Of a DNA stretch of 30,198 nt, positions 7,644 to 15,112 are shown in pieces. Source of the stretch: a virus; IMG/VR virus record IMGVR_UViG_3300005581_000082, positions 1 to 30,198 of that record; one strand, given 5' to 3'. The translations under genes were made by a program, and so were the position numbers. The notes below the pieces were generated by a model that was given only the letters and a program-made list of their open reading frames with translations, ran no database searches and was not told the origin of the DNA. The stretch's first letter is position 1; each line of letters opens with the position of its first letter.

Positions 7644-8759
7644 TTAAACGTTAAAGGAATAAGCAATAGTGGCGAAGTCAGCGTTCAGAAGTTCAAAACC
7701 TGCGTACAGGCTCCAAATCATCATGATAAAACGGCTGAAATCGTCATTATTGTTTAACAACACCTGAGCGTTGTTACCGCCAATACCCACGCCTACGGAT
7801 TGAGGTCCGAAGAACATACCGATAGCCGAATCATAGGTGGTAGAAGTACCAGCGATGGTGGCTGAAGCGGATTGTGTAGGCATGTTCGTGGACTCGAAGA
7901 AGCGGACTCCTTCAAACACGAAACCAGTAGGCATGATGGGTTCGCCAGCCACAAAAGTAGCTTGGCCAAAACCTTGGCCCATGTAGATAGCAGCATTAGG
8001 CTGCATAGCTGACATGAGTGGGTTGATCTGACCGTTACCGGGGTAGCGAGCCACCTCACGGAAGTCAGAGTTCTGACGCAAGTGCATCAGGAAAGTAGGA
8101 TCGCAAACGCAGCGATAGAAACCATCCTGATAAGTAGGAACGTTACGCTTACGTAGGCTCTTAACCACACGAAGCAAATCGTCCTTAACGTCAAACTTAG
8201 CTTGCTCAGCATTGGTGTAGGTAAGGCCACCAACAGTAAGATTACCGGGGTAGTAATAACCGCCCTGGGTATCAGAAGACTGGCCTTTGGACACAGCTTT
8301 CAGGAGTTCATTGATGAACACCCGATCACGCCAACGACGATAGTCGTCGAGAAGTGTCAAAGAACCAATGGATTGGTGGAAACCGGTGAGATTACCTGTA
8401 TCCAGCAGCAAACGCTGGGCAGTAATCAGAGTTTCGCGAGCAATCTTGAAAGTGCTGGCTTGAGTCGGATCGCTAGGGTCCGCAGGGCCGGTGTACTCCT
8501 TGAGAGTAACCAACACTTTGTCCTTCACAATGTTACGACTTGAAGCCGTACCGATTGTCTGCTCAGCGGTGCGCTCCCTTGACTCCTTAGAGCCGGGATT
8601 GCCCCAGAATCTGTAACGATCAAGCTGCACAGTCTGGCCTGGTTGCTTACTGAAGTCATGAACGACTACAGGTTCAGCAGCCATCTCTACAACATAGGCC
8701 GGGTGGGGCCTGTAGAGTTCAGCGCCGAGCAGCTTGGGAAAATCATTATCGACAAACAT
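7644..8759 (-). CDS. Major capsid protein, HK97-fold type
   Basis: A 371-residue protein of usual length for an HK97-fold capsid subunit without a large prohead domain. The N-terminus carries an extended arm (residues about 20-80, with KQPGQTVQLDRYRFWG). A helix-rich core follows (SLTLLDDYRRWRDRVFINEL). Then comes the pattern FYRCVCDPTFLMHLRQN with FREVARYPG, and later GEPIMPTGFVFEGVRFFES, the layout seen in N4-gp56-like and related capsid proteins (peripheral domain followed by the central beta-sheet). A GGAG lies about 10 bases before the ATG. It stands downstream of portal and scaffold candidates and just before the decoration candidate, the expected order of a head module. The family is inferred from fold-like patterns and context. 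Confidence 0.8.
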   Translation of the reverse strand: MFVDNDFPKLLGAELYRPHPAYVVEMAAEPVVVHDFSKQPGQTVQLDRYRFWGNPGSKESRERTAEQTIGTASSRNIVKDKVLVTLKEYTGPADPSDPTQASTFKIARETLITAQRLLLDTGNLTGFHQSIGSLTLLDDYRRWRDRVFINELLKAVSKGQSSDTQGGYYYPGNLTVGGLTYTNAEQAKFDVKDDLLRVVKSLRKRNVPTYQDGFYRCVCDPTFLMHLRQNSDFREVARYPGNGQINPLMSAMQPNAAIYMGQGFGQATFVAGEPIMPTGFVFEGVRFFESTNMPTQSASATIAGTSTTYDSAIGMFFGPQSVGVGIGGNNAQVLLNNNDDFSRFIMMIWSLYAGFELLNADFATIAYSFNV

Positions 8760-8799
8760 TGTCGATGATCTCCAAAAGCAACTACATTATTAGTTTAAC

Positions 8800-8827
8800 C
8801 CTATAAAGTTAGAATAAGCACAAACAA
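8800..8827 (-). promoter_or_regulatory. Candidate promoter before major capsid gene
   Basis: On the minus strand, TTGTTT (8827-8822) and TATAGG (8805-8800) are separated by 16 bp and lie 41 bases before the capsid start. Both hexamers match the sigma-70 consensus only partly. The 83-base gap here is one of the few sizeable gaps in the operon and precedes its most expressed genes. Confidence 0.3.
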
Positions 8828-8842
8828 GTCGCATTCATAGCG

Positions 8843-9667
8843 TTAAACATTTTTTTGATTACTCGAATTTACCGTCGGTGAATAATGACGAATAAGGCCA
8901 CGCACTCCTTCAGGTGCAAAACCATAGATAGACGCATAGTTAGACACATAAGTACTTGCATGACCTCGATAGATATAACGAGTCACTGTACTCATGTTTC
9001 CAGCAGGAGACGTGGCTCTAATGGATTCCGTAAATGTTTGGCAGTACACAGGAGGGTTATAAACCCAGTCTGCTCTTGTCGAAGTCCCAGAGCCAATAGA
9101 TGTGCTGAATGGGTTAGTTAAAATCCCTCCTTCAGATCTACCGTGGGTTACACCTCCACCGGTTAATCCCAACGCTGGTGAACTGTCGCCAGGAGTGTTA
9201 TAAGGATCGTAACCTTGATTAGAAGGAGCAAAACCTCCAAAATACGTGTATTTACCTGTAGTTCTTAAACCAGGTTGAGGGAAAGCCGCTGTAGAAACTT
9301 TTGCATTTGCGATTGTAACAACGGAGAGTCCTCTATATCCGTCATAACTACTAAGTAAACCACTGGGGGCAAAATCTACGTTTTGGTAATCTGTCCAAAA
9401 CCCCTCCATAGCTGGAGGCACAGTTCTCCAAGCATTAGTTAGATAGATACCCGAATTAGGGGGACCAGCAGTAACAAAACCAAAGTCTCCTCCTGTATTA
9501 TTAACTCCATAAAAAGCTACTGTGTTACCTAGTGGATCTACATAGCCACTTGAAACAACTAAATATTTTTCTACAAGGTTTAAATCGTCGGATGTGTGAC
9601 TAGGCCCAGATTGCAGTCGATGAGGACCTCTGTCGTGTTTATAGTTGGAAAGAGGAGTGTAAACCAC
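8843..9667 (-). CDS. Putative virion protein, unknown family (274 aa)
   Basis: A Gly/Tyr/Ser/Thr-rich, beta-looking protein without membrane segments or known motif. The composition (many Tyr, Asn and Gly, few Lys) is like that of the 290-residue capsid-associated protein, and it lies immediately upstream of the capsid gene in the same direction. The frame opens with GTG at 9667, and no in-frame ATG follows for a long way, so GTG is the likely start despite a poor ribosome binding site. It is probably another head-surface or head-fibre component. The function is not known. Confidence 0.5.
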   Translation of the reverse strand: MVYTPLSNYKHDRGPHRLQSGPSHTSDDLNLVEKYLVVSSGYVDPLGNTVAFYGVNNTGGDFGFVTAGPPNSGIYLTNAWRTVPPAMEGFWTDYQNVDFAPSGLLSSYDGYRGLSVVTIANAKVSTAAFPQPGLRTTGKYTYFGGFAPSNQGYDPYNTPGDSSPALGLTGGGVTHGRSEGGILTNPFSTSIGSGTSTRADWVYNPPVYCQTFTESIRATSPAGNMSTVTRYIYRGHASTYVSNYASIYGFAPEGVRGLIRHYSPTVNSSNQKNV

Positions 9668-9691
9668 GAGGGGCAGTCAACTACTCTAAGT

Positions 9692-9895
9692 CTACTCCGC
9701 AGTTTCAGTACTTTTAGCTTCTTGAATTTTAGTATTTAAGTGAACCAAATCTAACGAAACCCTGACCATATCGTCAGCATAAGAAGCCCGAAGCTTTTCA
9801 AGACTATCTTCGAGTGTTGCAATCTGATTGTGAAGCTCTTGTATAGCTTCGTTGTCCAAGTTCGTCTGTTTTAGACGTGAACTGATGTTTCCCAT
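9692..9895 (-). CDS. Small coiled-coil protein (67 aa)
   Basis: Residues about 12-60 form one continuous amphipathic helix with Leu/Ile at heptad spacing (NQIATLEDSLEKLRASY, then VRVSLDLVHLNTKIQ), so a short coiled coil is likely. AAAGGTAAG upstream provides a plausible ribosome binding site. It lies 24 nt before the 274-residue gene and 2 nt after a 56-residue gene. It could be a small head-assembly factor. No family recognised. Confidence 0.55.
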   Translation of the reverse strand: MGNISSRLKQTNLDNEAIQELHNQIATLEDSLEKLRASYADDMVRVSLDLVHLNTKIQEAKSTETAE

Positions 9896-9897
9896 GA

Positions 9898-10068
9898 TTA
9901 CTTACCTTTTTTAGCTAGTTGTTTTTGAGCTTTTTCCTTGGCAGATACTCTCTCTGGAAGATTCCCCTTGGTTTTACTTTCGTACTCTTTAACTGTACTC
10001 TTCGGAATCTCCCCACGCTCGGCCATTGCGTAAAATTTACGTCTTTGAGCTTCGCTAGTAAAAGGCAT
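9898..10068 (-). CDS. Small basic phage protein of the SEAQRRKFYA type
   Basis: A 56-residue protein read from the ATG at 10068 to TAA at 9898. It begins MPFTSEAQRRKFYAMAERGE and continues with TVKEYESKTKG and LPERV. This short pattern (SEAQRRKFYA, a basic helix, then a LPERV-like motif) occurs widely in phage genomes as a tiny conserved protein of unknown function, often near head genes. The C-terminus is a Lys/Ala-rich helix (SAKEKAQKQLAKKGK), compatible with nucleic-acid binding. It is the first gene after the terminator at 10099, so its transcription needs read-through or a nearby promoter. Confidence 0.65.
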   Translation of the reverse strand: MPFTSEAQRRKFYAMAERGEIPKSTVKEYESKTKGNLPERVSAKEKAQKQLAKKGK

Positions 10069-10098
10069 CGTGGAAAATTAGCGTGGGCTACTAGATAC

Positions 10099-10129
10099 TA
10101 AAAACCCCCCGTCTCCAGGGGGTCTTTTT
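10099..10129. terminator. Bidirectional terminator-like hairpin
   Basis: ACCCCC (10104-10109) pairs with GGGGGT (10118-10123) around an 8-base loop, with AAAAA on the left and CTTTTT on the right. On the minus strand it ends with five T, placing it behind the scaffold candidate. It may separate packaging genes from capsid genes and set their relative expression. Confidence 0.7.
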
Positions 10130-10141
10130 GTAAACCTTAGA

Positions 10142-11056
10142 TCAGGCTGCGTCTAAGAACAGGAGCTTCTGACGGAAAGCATCAGGGCTCATTTGGCTCA
10201 AATAACGCCAAGCTTGGTCAGGATTGCGATCCATAGCGGTCTTAAATCCTTCCCACTGCCCTTCAACGTTGTTACGAGGAGCTGAACTAGCGTTAGCAGG
10301 AACAGCAGGCATGTCGTAGCTAGGGCGATAAGCGCGGGAATCACCATACTCAGGCTCATCCACGGGATACACTTCGGTGAAGAAGCGATTTGTGTAATCA
10401 GCCAGTTGATCAGGATCAGTAAGAATATGCTCCATAGCGGCACCACGAACAGAAACCTGTTCTAAGCGCTCGTTTTGAGCAATCAGAGCATCTTCAAGAG
10501 TAACTGAGTACTGATTGAGAATGCCAGGAGCTTCAATACCGAAGTGATTAACTACTTGAGCGGTTACGTCGCTTAGTTCCACCTCTGGGGAGCTGACCGT
10601 AGAAGTCGGAGAGGAAGTTTGGGTCGTAAATCCGTTGTTGTAGGAGGTCGGCGCTGCCTGGGGTGCCTGATAAGCCCAGGGTTGGGCCTGTAAAGGCTGA
10701 CTGTACTGTTGAGTATCCTGTGCCGTTTGGTACTGCGGATACTGTGGTGCCTGGCTGGGGGACGGAGACATCCGTGATACCACCCGCTCCAGGCTGCCCA
10801 TCGCGGCTTCCCAAGGGTTGCTCGGGGAGGACGCTGACGGAAACTGGTTGTACTGGTTGCTGGTAGAAGGGGCCGTACCCTGTGTTGCCGGCGACTGCTG
10901 TTGGTGCGTAGGCGCCGAATACCCCTGGGGGGTACTGGTTTGGGCTACCCATTGGGGGTAGGCCGTAGAGCCCTGGTCCGCTGTTGGCGCCGCCGAAGGG
11001 GCCGCTACCGCCGGGGAGACCGGGCTCGGGATCGAAGCTTGGATCTGCTGGCTCAT
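10142..11056 (-). CDS. Probable scaffold protein, N-terminal half overlapping portal
   Basis: 304 residues if started at the ATG at 11056. Residues 1-168 are extremely rich in Pro, Gln, Ser, Thr and Tyr. Residues 169-304 are acidic and helical (TLEDALIAQNERLEQV, then DQLADYTNRFFTEVYPV) and end in a short helix (SPDAFRQKLLFLDAA). Position between portal and major capsid, disorder and acidity fit an assembly scaffold. The first 509 nt lie inside the portal gene in another frame. The ribosome binding site at 11056 is weak. An internal ATG at 10801 (GGGAAG just upstream) would give 219 residues and still overlap by 254 nt. The C-terminal half has no competing frame and is well supported. Scaffold function is inferred. 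Confidence 0.6.
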   Translation of the reverse strand: MSQQIQASIPSPVSPAVAAPSAAPTADQGSTAYPQWVAQTSTPQGYSAPTHQQQSPATQGTAPSTSNQYNQFPSASSPSNPWEAAMGSLERVVSRMSPSPSQAPQYPQYQTAQDTQQYSQPLQAQPWAYQAPQAAPTSYNNGFTTQTSSPTSTVSSPEVELSDVTAQVVNHFGIEAPGILNQYSVTLEDALIAQNERLEQVSVRGAAMEHILTDPDQLADYTNRFFTEVYPVDEPEYGDSRAYRPSYDMPAVPANASSAPRNNVEGQWEGFKTAMDRNPDQAWRYLSQMSPDAFRQKLLFLDAA

Positions 11057-12785
11057 AGCTGCCCGAGTAGGTTAGTTCTTGTGCGAGGTGGTCAAACGTC
11101 CTGTACAACAGGGGCGTTAGATTCAAACGAGGATCAGCACCCAAAGGCTGATTAGGCGCAAGTGGATGTGGCGTTTGCAACATCTGTGATAATAATACTA
11201 AAAATTGTTGAAACGCGCTTTGAGTTTGTTGAATCATTCTGAAAGGAAATCCTTTCAACATTTCTGAACGCTCAGAATCCGTCTTATCGGGGAACAAATA
11301 TTTCAACGCTTCGACGCTATCCACGCCGAGTTCTTGTAAGTTTCGTACAACAATTGACTTCTGATTTAAGTCGTACGCTGTGTCTTCATAGACATCACCT
11401 TGGAAACGATAGGTAACTTCTCGATCCCCATCCGCAGGCAGGCCGTAAACTCCAGGCGGAACAGTGTTGGTTTCTAAAGCCGTCTTAATCGCAATCTCAA
11501 CTTTTAATTTAAATTTCTTAACATCTACATCATATTTCTCAATCGATTCAGGCGTGGGCTTCTCCGGTATTTTTGGAGTTTTCATTCCTGTAACAGCTAC
11601 AAAGCTCTCACGGAAAATCTGCTCTTGATGATAAATAATCATTTCAAGCAACTTACAGAATCCGTAAGTTAAGAAACTTTTATTTTTACGAAGAGCCGTG
11701 GCTTGCGCTCGACCCATCAATCCTTTAATTTCTGTCGCGGTAGCGCCAGCAGAAACAGAAATTTCATCCACGCCGCCAAGAGCTGTTCTAATTTCCTCGC
11801 GTAAAAGCAACGCATACCTATTCATGTCCCCATTAACAGGGTCGGGGGTCATGTACCCCATACGATCTGAGGGCTCTACGTTTGCAATAATTCGAGGAAC
11901 TCGCAAACCTCCCATCAAAGAGCTGCCGCCAAAAGGTTCGCTAACTCGGGTAGAGGGAGTATCCCTACCAGCAAAACCACTCTGACTACTAATAGTGGGA
12001 CGGAACGTACGTTCAGCGTCGGAAGCTTCGATAAGGTCGCTACGTGGACGAGAGCTAATTAAGGTTGGGTTACCAAAGAATTCAATATTTTTTGCAATAT
12101 TCTGAATAAGAGAATCGTGTAAAACGATTTGTTCCGAGAAGGGACCGAACTCTCCTTCTCCTTCTGTACCACTAGAGTTCGGTTTGTTTAAAACTTCGAC
12201 AGCAGGAATAAACCCAAGCGTATTTTCTCTACTATTACTTGGCGTTAAAAGACCGGCTGGGTCTAGATCAAAGCTAAGCTCAGTATCCGTTTCTACTTCA
12301 GAAATTAGTTTGTCAGTAATGGATATGCGGACATACCTTTTATTTAATCCGGGTACATCTCCGGGCAGCCCTAAAGTAGAATTCCTTACTTTATAACTAT
12401 AAATAATTATAACTTCTTGAATACTTCCATTTACGTCGTGATAAACGCGATATTGATGTTTGTCAAAAAAGTAAATTTGATACTTTAACTTAGGATCGGG
12501 TCGAAAATAAAATAAGCCGCAACCGTCTATTAAAAAATTCCGAATAATCGACGGAAAGCGAATGTCTAATCTATTTAGAGCTATTAGATCTTGTAGAAAT
12601 TTGCCTCGACTGTTGTACGTGTCTTGTTCGCAATAAAAAAACAATCCTTTTTTTATCATCAACAGCACCATCTGCTGTAGATGACCGAGCACGACCAAAG
12701 TAGCCGACTGCTTCGATTGATCCTGGCTTCGGGCAGCCTCTAGGATTTCACTATATCTGCTTCTAATGCTGATTGGATCGGCCAT
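10548..12785 (-). CDS. Portal protein
   Basis: A 745-residue protein with the features of a phage portal. An N-terminal helical and beta region (residues about 1-200) includes RNFLIDGCGLFYFRPDPKL. A central part with LLLREEIRTALGGVDEI is followed by ATATEIKGLMGRAQATAL and a long helix (SFLTYGFCKLLEMIIYHQE, residues about 370-390), the portal clip/stem. Residues about 575-745 are a Pro/Gly/Gln-rich tail ending in a basic KRRNRSS segment, unusual for portals. This tail coincides almost exactly with the stretch where a second frame is open. It forms the dodecameric vertex through which DNA is packaged. The terminase lies about 3 kb upstream, with small genes and two glycosyltransferases between. 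Confidence 0.8.
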   Translation of the reverse strand: MADPISIRSRYSEILEAARSQDQSKQSATLVVLGHLQQMVLLMIKKGLFFYCEQDTYNSRGKFLQDLIALNRLDIRFPSIIRNFLIDGCGLFYFRPDPKLKYQIYFFDKHQYRVYHDVNGSIQEVIIIYSYKVRNSTLGLPGDVPGLNKRYVRISITDKLISEVETDTELSFDLDPAGLLTPSNSRENTLGFIPAVEVLNKPNSSGTEGEGEFGPFSEQIVLHDSLIQNIAKNIEFFGNPTLISSRPRSDLIEASDAERTFRPTISSQSGFAGRDTPSTRVSEPFGGSSLMGGLRVPRIIANVEPSDRMGYMTPDPVNGDMNRYALLLREEIRTALGGVDEISVSAGATATEIKGLMGRAQATALRKNKSFLTYGFCKLLEMIIYHQEQIFRESFVAVTGMKTPKIPEKPTPESIEKYDVDVKKFKLKVEIAIKTALETNTVPPGVYGLPADGDREVTYRFQGDVYEDTAYDLNQKSIVVRNLQELGVDSVEALKYLFPDKTDSERSEMLKGFPFRMIQQTQSAFQQFLVLLSQMLQTPHPLAPNQPLGADPRLNLTPLLYRTFDHLAQELTYSGSYEPADPSFDPEPGLPGGSGPFGGANSGPGLYGLPPMGSPNQYPPGVFGAYAPTAVAGNTGYGPFYQQPVQPVSVSVLPEQPLGSRDGQPGAGGITDVSVPQPGTTVSAVPNGTGYSTVQSAFTGPTLGLSGTPGSADLLQQRIYDPNFLSDFYGQLPRGGTKRRNRSSS

Positions 12786-12857
12786 TGTTTCTCAAAGACG
12801 GGAGGCAAACGACACACAGCGAACTATGTGCCGTTATATACGAGGTTAATTAAAGCA

Positions 12858-13010
12858 TCAAGCGCCAGTTTTTTTCTGCTTTGCCTTTTTAGCTTTAGCT
12901 AAAGCGGCTTGACGAGCTTGTTTTTTTTCTTCGGCAGTCATTTCCTTAGGGTCTTTTTTATCTTTTTTCTGGAAGCGAGCTAAGAGCTCAGGAGGCATTT
13001 TGTCAGCCAT
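12858..13010 (-). CDS. Tiny Lys-rich protein (50 aa)
   Basis: Begins MADKMPPELLARFQKK and continues as a Lys/Ala/Glu helix (AALAKAKKAKQKK), a highly basic tail likely to bind nucleic acid or acidic protein surfaces. It overlaps the end of the GT17 gene by 8 nt and precedes the portal gene by 72 nt. Short proteins with a MPPELL...FKKK opening are frequent beside portal genes in phages of this kind, as I recall, but no function is known. Confidence 0.5.
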   Translation of the reverse strand: MADKMPPELLARFQKKDKKDPKEMTAEEKKQARQAALAKAKKAKQKKTGA

Positions 13011-13872
13011 GGGAAGGAAGCAAGAAACTGCGTACTCTTTCTAGTTTAAAGAGTTCTTGAGGCAACAGCTCATGTGGATAGGAAATAAGTATATGATCTT
13101 TGCGGCCCAAAGGGTCGACCCCGCCAGGTTCTGGCTTATACGTGTCTAAATAATCCAGCATTTCTTGACTATAAGCGGGAGCGTGAGCATTAGGTATGTC
13201 ATCATAACAATGTGAAAAAGAGGTAAGTTTTTTCTTTAACCTCTCGGCATCCCCCATCCAAGAAAAGTGCCAACCGCAATCGCAGTCGCCTACTACTAGA
13301 CCGTTGTCTTTGTTCCGTATACGAGAAAGCGTATCTTCAAGGTGGTTAAATAAAACCACGGTGCCGCAAGTCCAGTTTGTAGGAGGTTTACTTGTGTCTT
13401 GTTCGGGATCAACTACACGGAGATCTGCTCTTCCGTAAAGCATGGGCATTGACAATCGAACACAACGGTCTGGGTTTTCGTTGGCAATAGCAACAGCTTC
13501 TAGTAATCGAGAAGGTTTGGGTATTTCGTCAATATCACTAAAGAAAAATACCGAATCCGGTGGGGTCATACGCATACCCACTGCTAAAGCGTCTCTTTGA
13601 GCGTACTCTCGTATCCAAGGATTGGGGTAAACCTCCGCATCTGGAAGTTCTACATGTAAAACTTGAATTTTTTCTTCAGGTAAACCAAGTTCTCGAATAT
13701 TTTCCAGACATGTAAAAGGTTTAGGATCCCCTTTAAAAGTTAAATTTCCTTCTGTAATAATAAAACCATCAACGACATCCTTGAGCATCTCCACACGGAG
13801 CTCAAGCAATTCCTTCTCGTTGAAATAAGTAAAGCAGTCAAACAGCATGAGAGGGTCTGAGACTGCCATCAT
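13003..13872 (-). CDS. GT17-family glycosyltransferase
   Basis: The protein matches the GT17 pattern (the family of beta-1,4-N-acetylglucosaminyltransferase III): LFDCFTYFNEKELLELRVEML (residues 10-30), VVDGFIITEGNLTFKGDPKPF (33-53), then REYAQRDAL (88-96) and FFFSDIDEIPKPS (109-121). The last contains the DxD-type metal and nucleotide-sugar motif DID. Length (289) is normal for the bacterial and viral members, which lack the eukaryotic membrane anchor, so it should act in the cytoplasm. It probably transfers a sugar (acceptor unknown) to a phage or host glycan. It is embedded in the packaging operon: the tiny Lys-rich gene overlaps its end and a 48-residue gene stops 8 nt before its start. 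ATG at 13872 is followed at once by a second ATG. Confidence 0.85.
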   Translation of the reverse strand: MMAVSDPLMLFDCFTYFNEKELLELRVEMLKDVVDGFIITEGNLTFKGDPKPFTCLENIRELGLPEEKIQVLHVELPDAEVYPNPWIREYAQRDALAVGMRMTPPDSVFFFSDIDEIPKPSRLLEAVAIANENPDRCVRLSMPMLYGRADLRVVDPEQDTSKPPTNWTCGTVVLFNHLEDTLSRIRNKDNGLVVGDCDCGWHFSWMGDAERLKKKLTSFSHCYDDIPNAHAPAYSQEMLDYLDTYKPEPGGVDPLGRKDHILISYPHELLPQELFKLERVRSFLLPSHG

Positions 13873-13880
13873 AGTAGCAG

Positions 13881-14027
13881 TTAATAATCGACTGGCTGCC
13901 CCCCTGAAGATCTAAATTGAACTTTCATATCTTCAGTTTCTTGCCGGCGCTTTTCCCTAGCGCGATTTAAGATCTCTTGTTTCTGCTCCTCTAAGAGTTC
14001 TTTTTGAAGCTGGTCGCGGAGGTCCAT
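13881..14027 (-). CDS. Tiny charged helical protein (48 aa)
   Basis: Begins MDLRDQLQKELLEEQKQEIL and is one charged helix (Gln/Glu/Arg-rich) up to about residue 35, followed by a short polar tail. It starts 2 nt after the end of the 72-residue gene and ends 8 nt before the GT17 gene, so it fits the tightly packed operon. No family recognised. Its support comes from packing and composition only. Confidence 0.45.
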   Translation of the reverse strand: MDLRDQLQKELLEEQKQEILNRAREKRRQETEDMKVQFRSSGGQPVDY

Positions 14028-14029
14028 GG

Positions 14030-14248
14030 TTACGTGGAAAACTTACGTTTAATATACTCAGAAGCTTTACGCCTTGCTTCTTTAGCTCGCTCTGTATTCG
14101 GGACTTGAGTATTTACAGGGCGGTCTCCTGCCGTGGCCTGTTTTTTCTTCTCGTCCGTAGCTCGACGTTCTTCTGGGCTTAGAGCTGCCCACGCAGAACG
14201 AGGGAGATACCGCTCAGTTCTTCCTTTTTCTCGTGCTAAATCCGTCAT
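14030..14248 (-). CDS. Small basic hypothetical protein (72 aa)
   Basis: The N-terminal half (RTERYLPRSAWAALSPEERRA) contains a SPEERRAT-type helix cap. The C-terminal half is a Lys/Arg-rich helix (ERAKEARRKASEYIKRKFST). It resembles small head-associated or DNA-binding phage proteins in composition, but no family is recognised. Its ATG overlaps the preceding gene's stop by 4 nt, which implies translational coupling. Confidence 0.5.
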   Translation of the reverse strand: MTDLAREKGRTERYLPRSAWAALSPEERRATDEKKKQATAGDRPVNTQVPNTERAKEARRKASEYIKRKFST

Positions 14249-14472
14249 TTTTTGCTTTTTTCGTATTCTTCTTTAGTCTGCCAGTCCTCTTTACCCCAGC
14301 GAGTTAACCGATTTGAAGAAGATTTTGAACCTTCGTAACGCCCGCCCGATTCTTTGTAGTACTTTGTAGCTAACTGCATAGCTCTGGCGCTATGCCCTCC
14401 GAGTTTTTTACGAGCTTTTGCTTTCGCAGCAGCCCATTTGGCGGGATCCTTTTTTTTAGCAATTTCAGCCAT
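14245..14472 (-). CDS. DUF5872-like small protein
   Basis: A 75-residue protein with the run KKDPAKWAAAKAKARKKLGG, HSARAMQLATKYYKESGG and LTRWGKEDWQTKEE. These match what I recall of the DUF5872 pattern (DP.lW...K..A, a GGkhSARAMQlA helix with YKE.GG, then a W.kEdWg end), seen in cyanophages and some large algal viruses. Function is unknown. The basic helices and conserved Trp residues suggest a compact nucleic-acid or protein-binding fold. It overlaps both neighbours by a few bases (4 nt at its end, 1 nt at its start), so it is translated with them. Confidence 0.65.
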   Translation of the reverse strand: MAEIAKKKDPAKWAAAKAKARKKLGGHSARAMQLATKYYKESGGRYEGSKSSSNRLTRWGKEDWQTKEEYEKSKK

Positions 14473-14753
14473 TAGAACAAAACGATAACGTTTGGTACGT
14501 TGCTAATCCCGCTTATAGATGTAACTGAAATTGGCAGCAGAGTGCTGTCAGAAAAACCACTAAACGTTACAGGTGTTCCCTGCCCATCCGACATTATAAC
14601 GACCAACCTAGTTCCGGTAGTACCTCCGGTATTTACATAAACACCGCGAGAAGTCGTAAAATTAGCGTGTTGTCCTGCATTAAGAGTCAGCCCACTTGTG
14701 TAAGGCAAACTTGCAGACTGTCCGTAGATAGAGCCGTAAGCGCGAACGTCCAT
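14472..14753 (-). CDS. Small beta-rich protein, possible virion component (93 aa)
   Basis: Gly/Ser/Thr/Val-rich with no Lys, and with alternating polar and apolar residues throughout (SASLPYTSGLTLNAGQHANF, then RLVVIMSDGQGTPVTFSGF), as in a small beta-sandwich. No transmembrane helix or signal peptide. It shares one base with the genes on each side. Composition resembles the structural proteins of the capsid block, so a head or neck decoration role is possible, but this is inference. Confidence 0.5.
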   Translation of the reverse strand: MDVRAYGSIYGQSASLPYTSGLTLNAGQHANFTTSRGVYVNTGGTTGTRLVVIMSDGQGTPVTFSGFSDSTLLPISVTSISGISNVPNVIVLF

Positions 14754-14962
14754 TAATCTTCAAGCGTTTCTATAAGTTTAGCCAGATAAACCGAAGCTTT
14801 CTTCAAATCTTCCACGCCGTTTTTTTCCTCCCATCTCCACAAATACTTAAAAACACAGTTTTCTAAATAACCCTGAAACTTCACTAACCCTGTGGAAGCT
14901 AGCTGCGCATCAAAGCACTCCATGCCCTGTCTCTTATAATACGTAGGAGACGTGTTATCCAT
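14753..14962 (-). CDS. DUF3310-like protein
   Basis: Read from the ATG at 14962 this gives 69 residues (MDNTSPTYYKRQGMECFD...). YYKRQGMECFDAQL, then FQGYLENCVFKYLWRWEEKN and GVEDLKKASVYLAKLIE, follow the DUF3310 pattern (YY..gie..d......F..gNv.KYl.R...KnG..DL.KA..Yl..li). In other phages this family is a small helical protein of uncertain function, sometimes called nucleotide kinase-like. The open frame extends to a GTG at 14992, adding ten residues, but neither start has a good ribosome binding site. ATG is preferred because the domain begins there. It is the first gene of the packed small-gene run after a 120-base gap. Confidence 0.7.
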   Translation of the reverse strand: MDNTSPTYYKRQGMECFDAQLASTGLVKFQGYLENCVFKYLWRWEEKNGVEDLKKASVYLAKLIETLED

Positions 14963-15112
14963 TAGCGGGATTAAACCAGTAGATAGTAGCACCTAACGAC
15001 GTTACATATTTTTTTAATAAGTAGGCTTGTTTTCTTGGTAATACTTCACATTTATGCCTCCCATCAAGAAAGTAACAAATCGATACAAAAGTGGCTCCGC
15101 CTTCTCTTGAAA

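Noticed and set aside
8202-8543. 113-codon plus-strand frame inside the capsid gene
   Set aside because: It lies wholly within the well-supported major capsid gene on the other strand, has no ribosome binding site and no sensible protein pattern; a shadow frame.
15055-15111. 18-codon plus-strand frame MPPIKKVTNRYKSGSAFS
   Set aside because: Too short, no ribosome binding site, and it runs into the end of the convergent glycosyltransferase gene.
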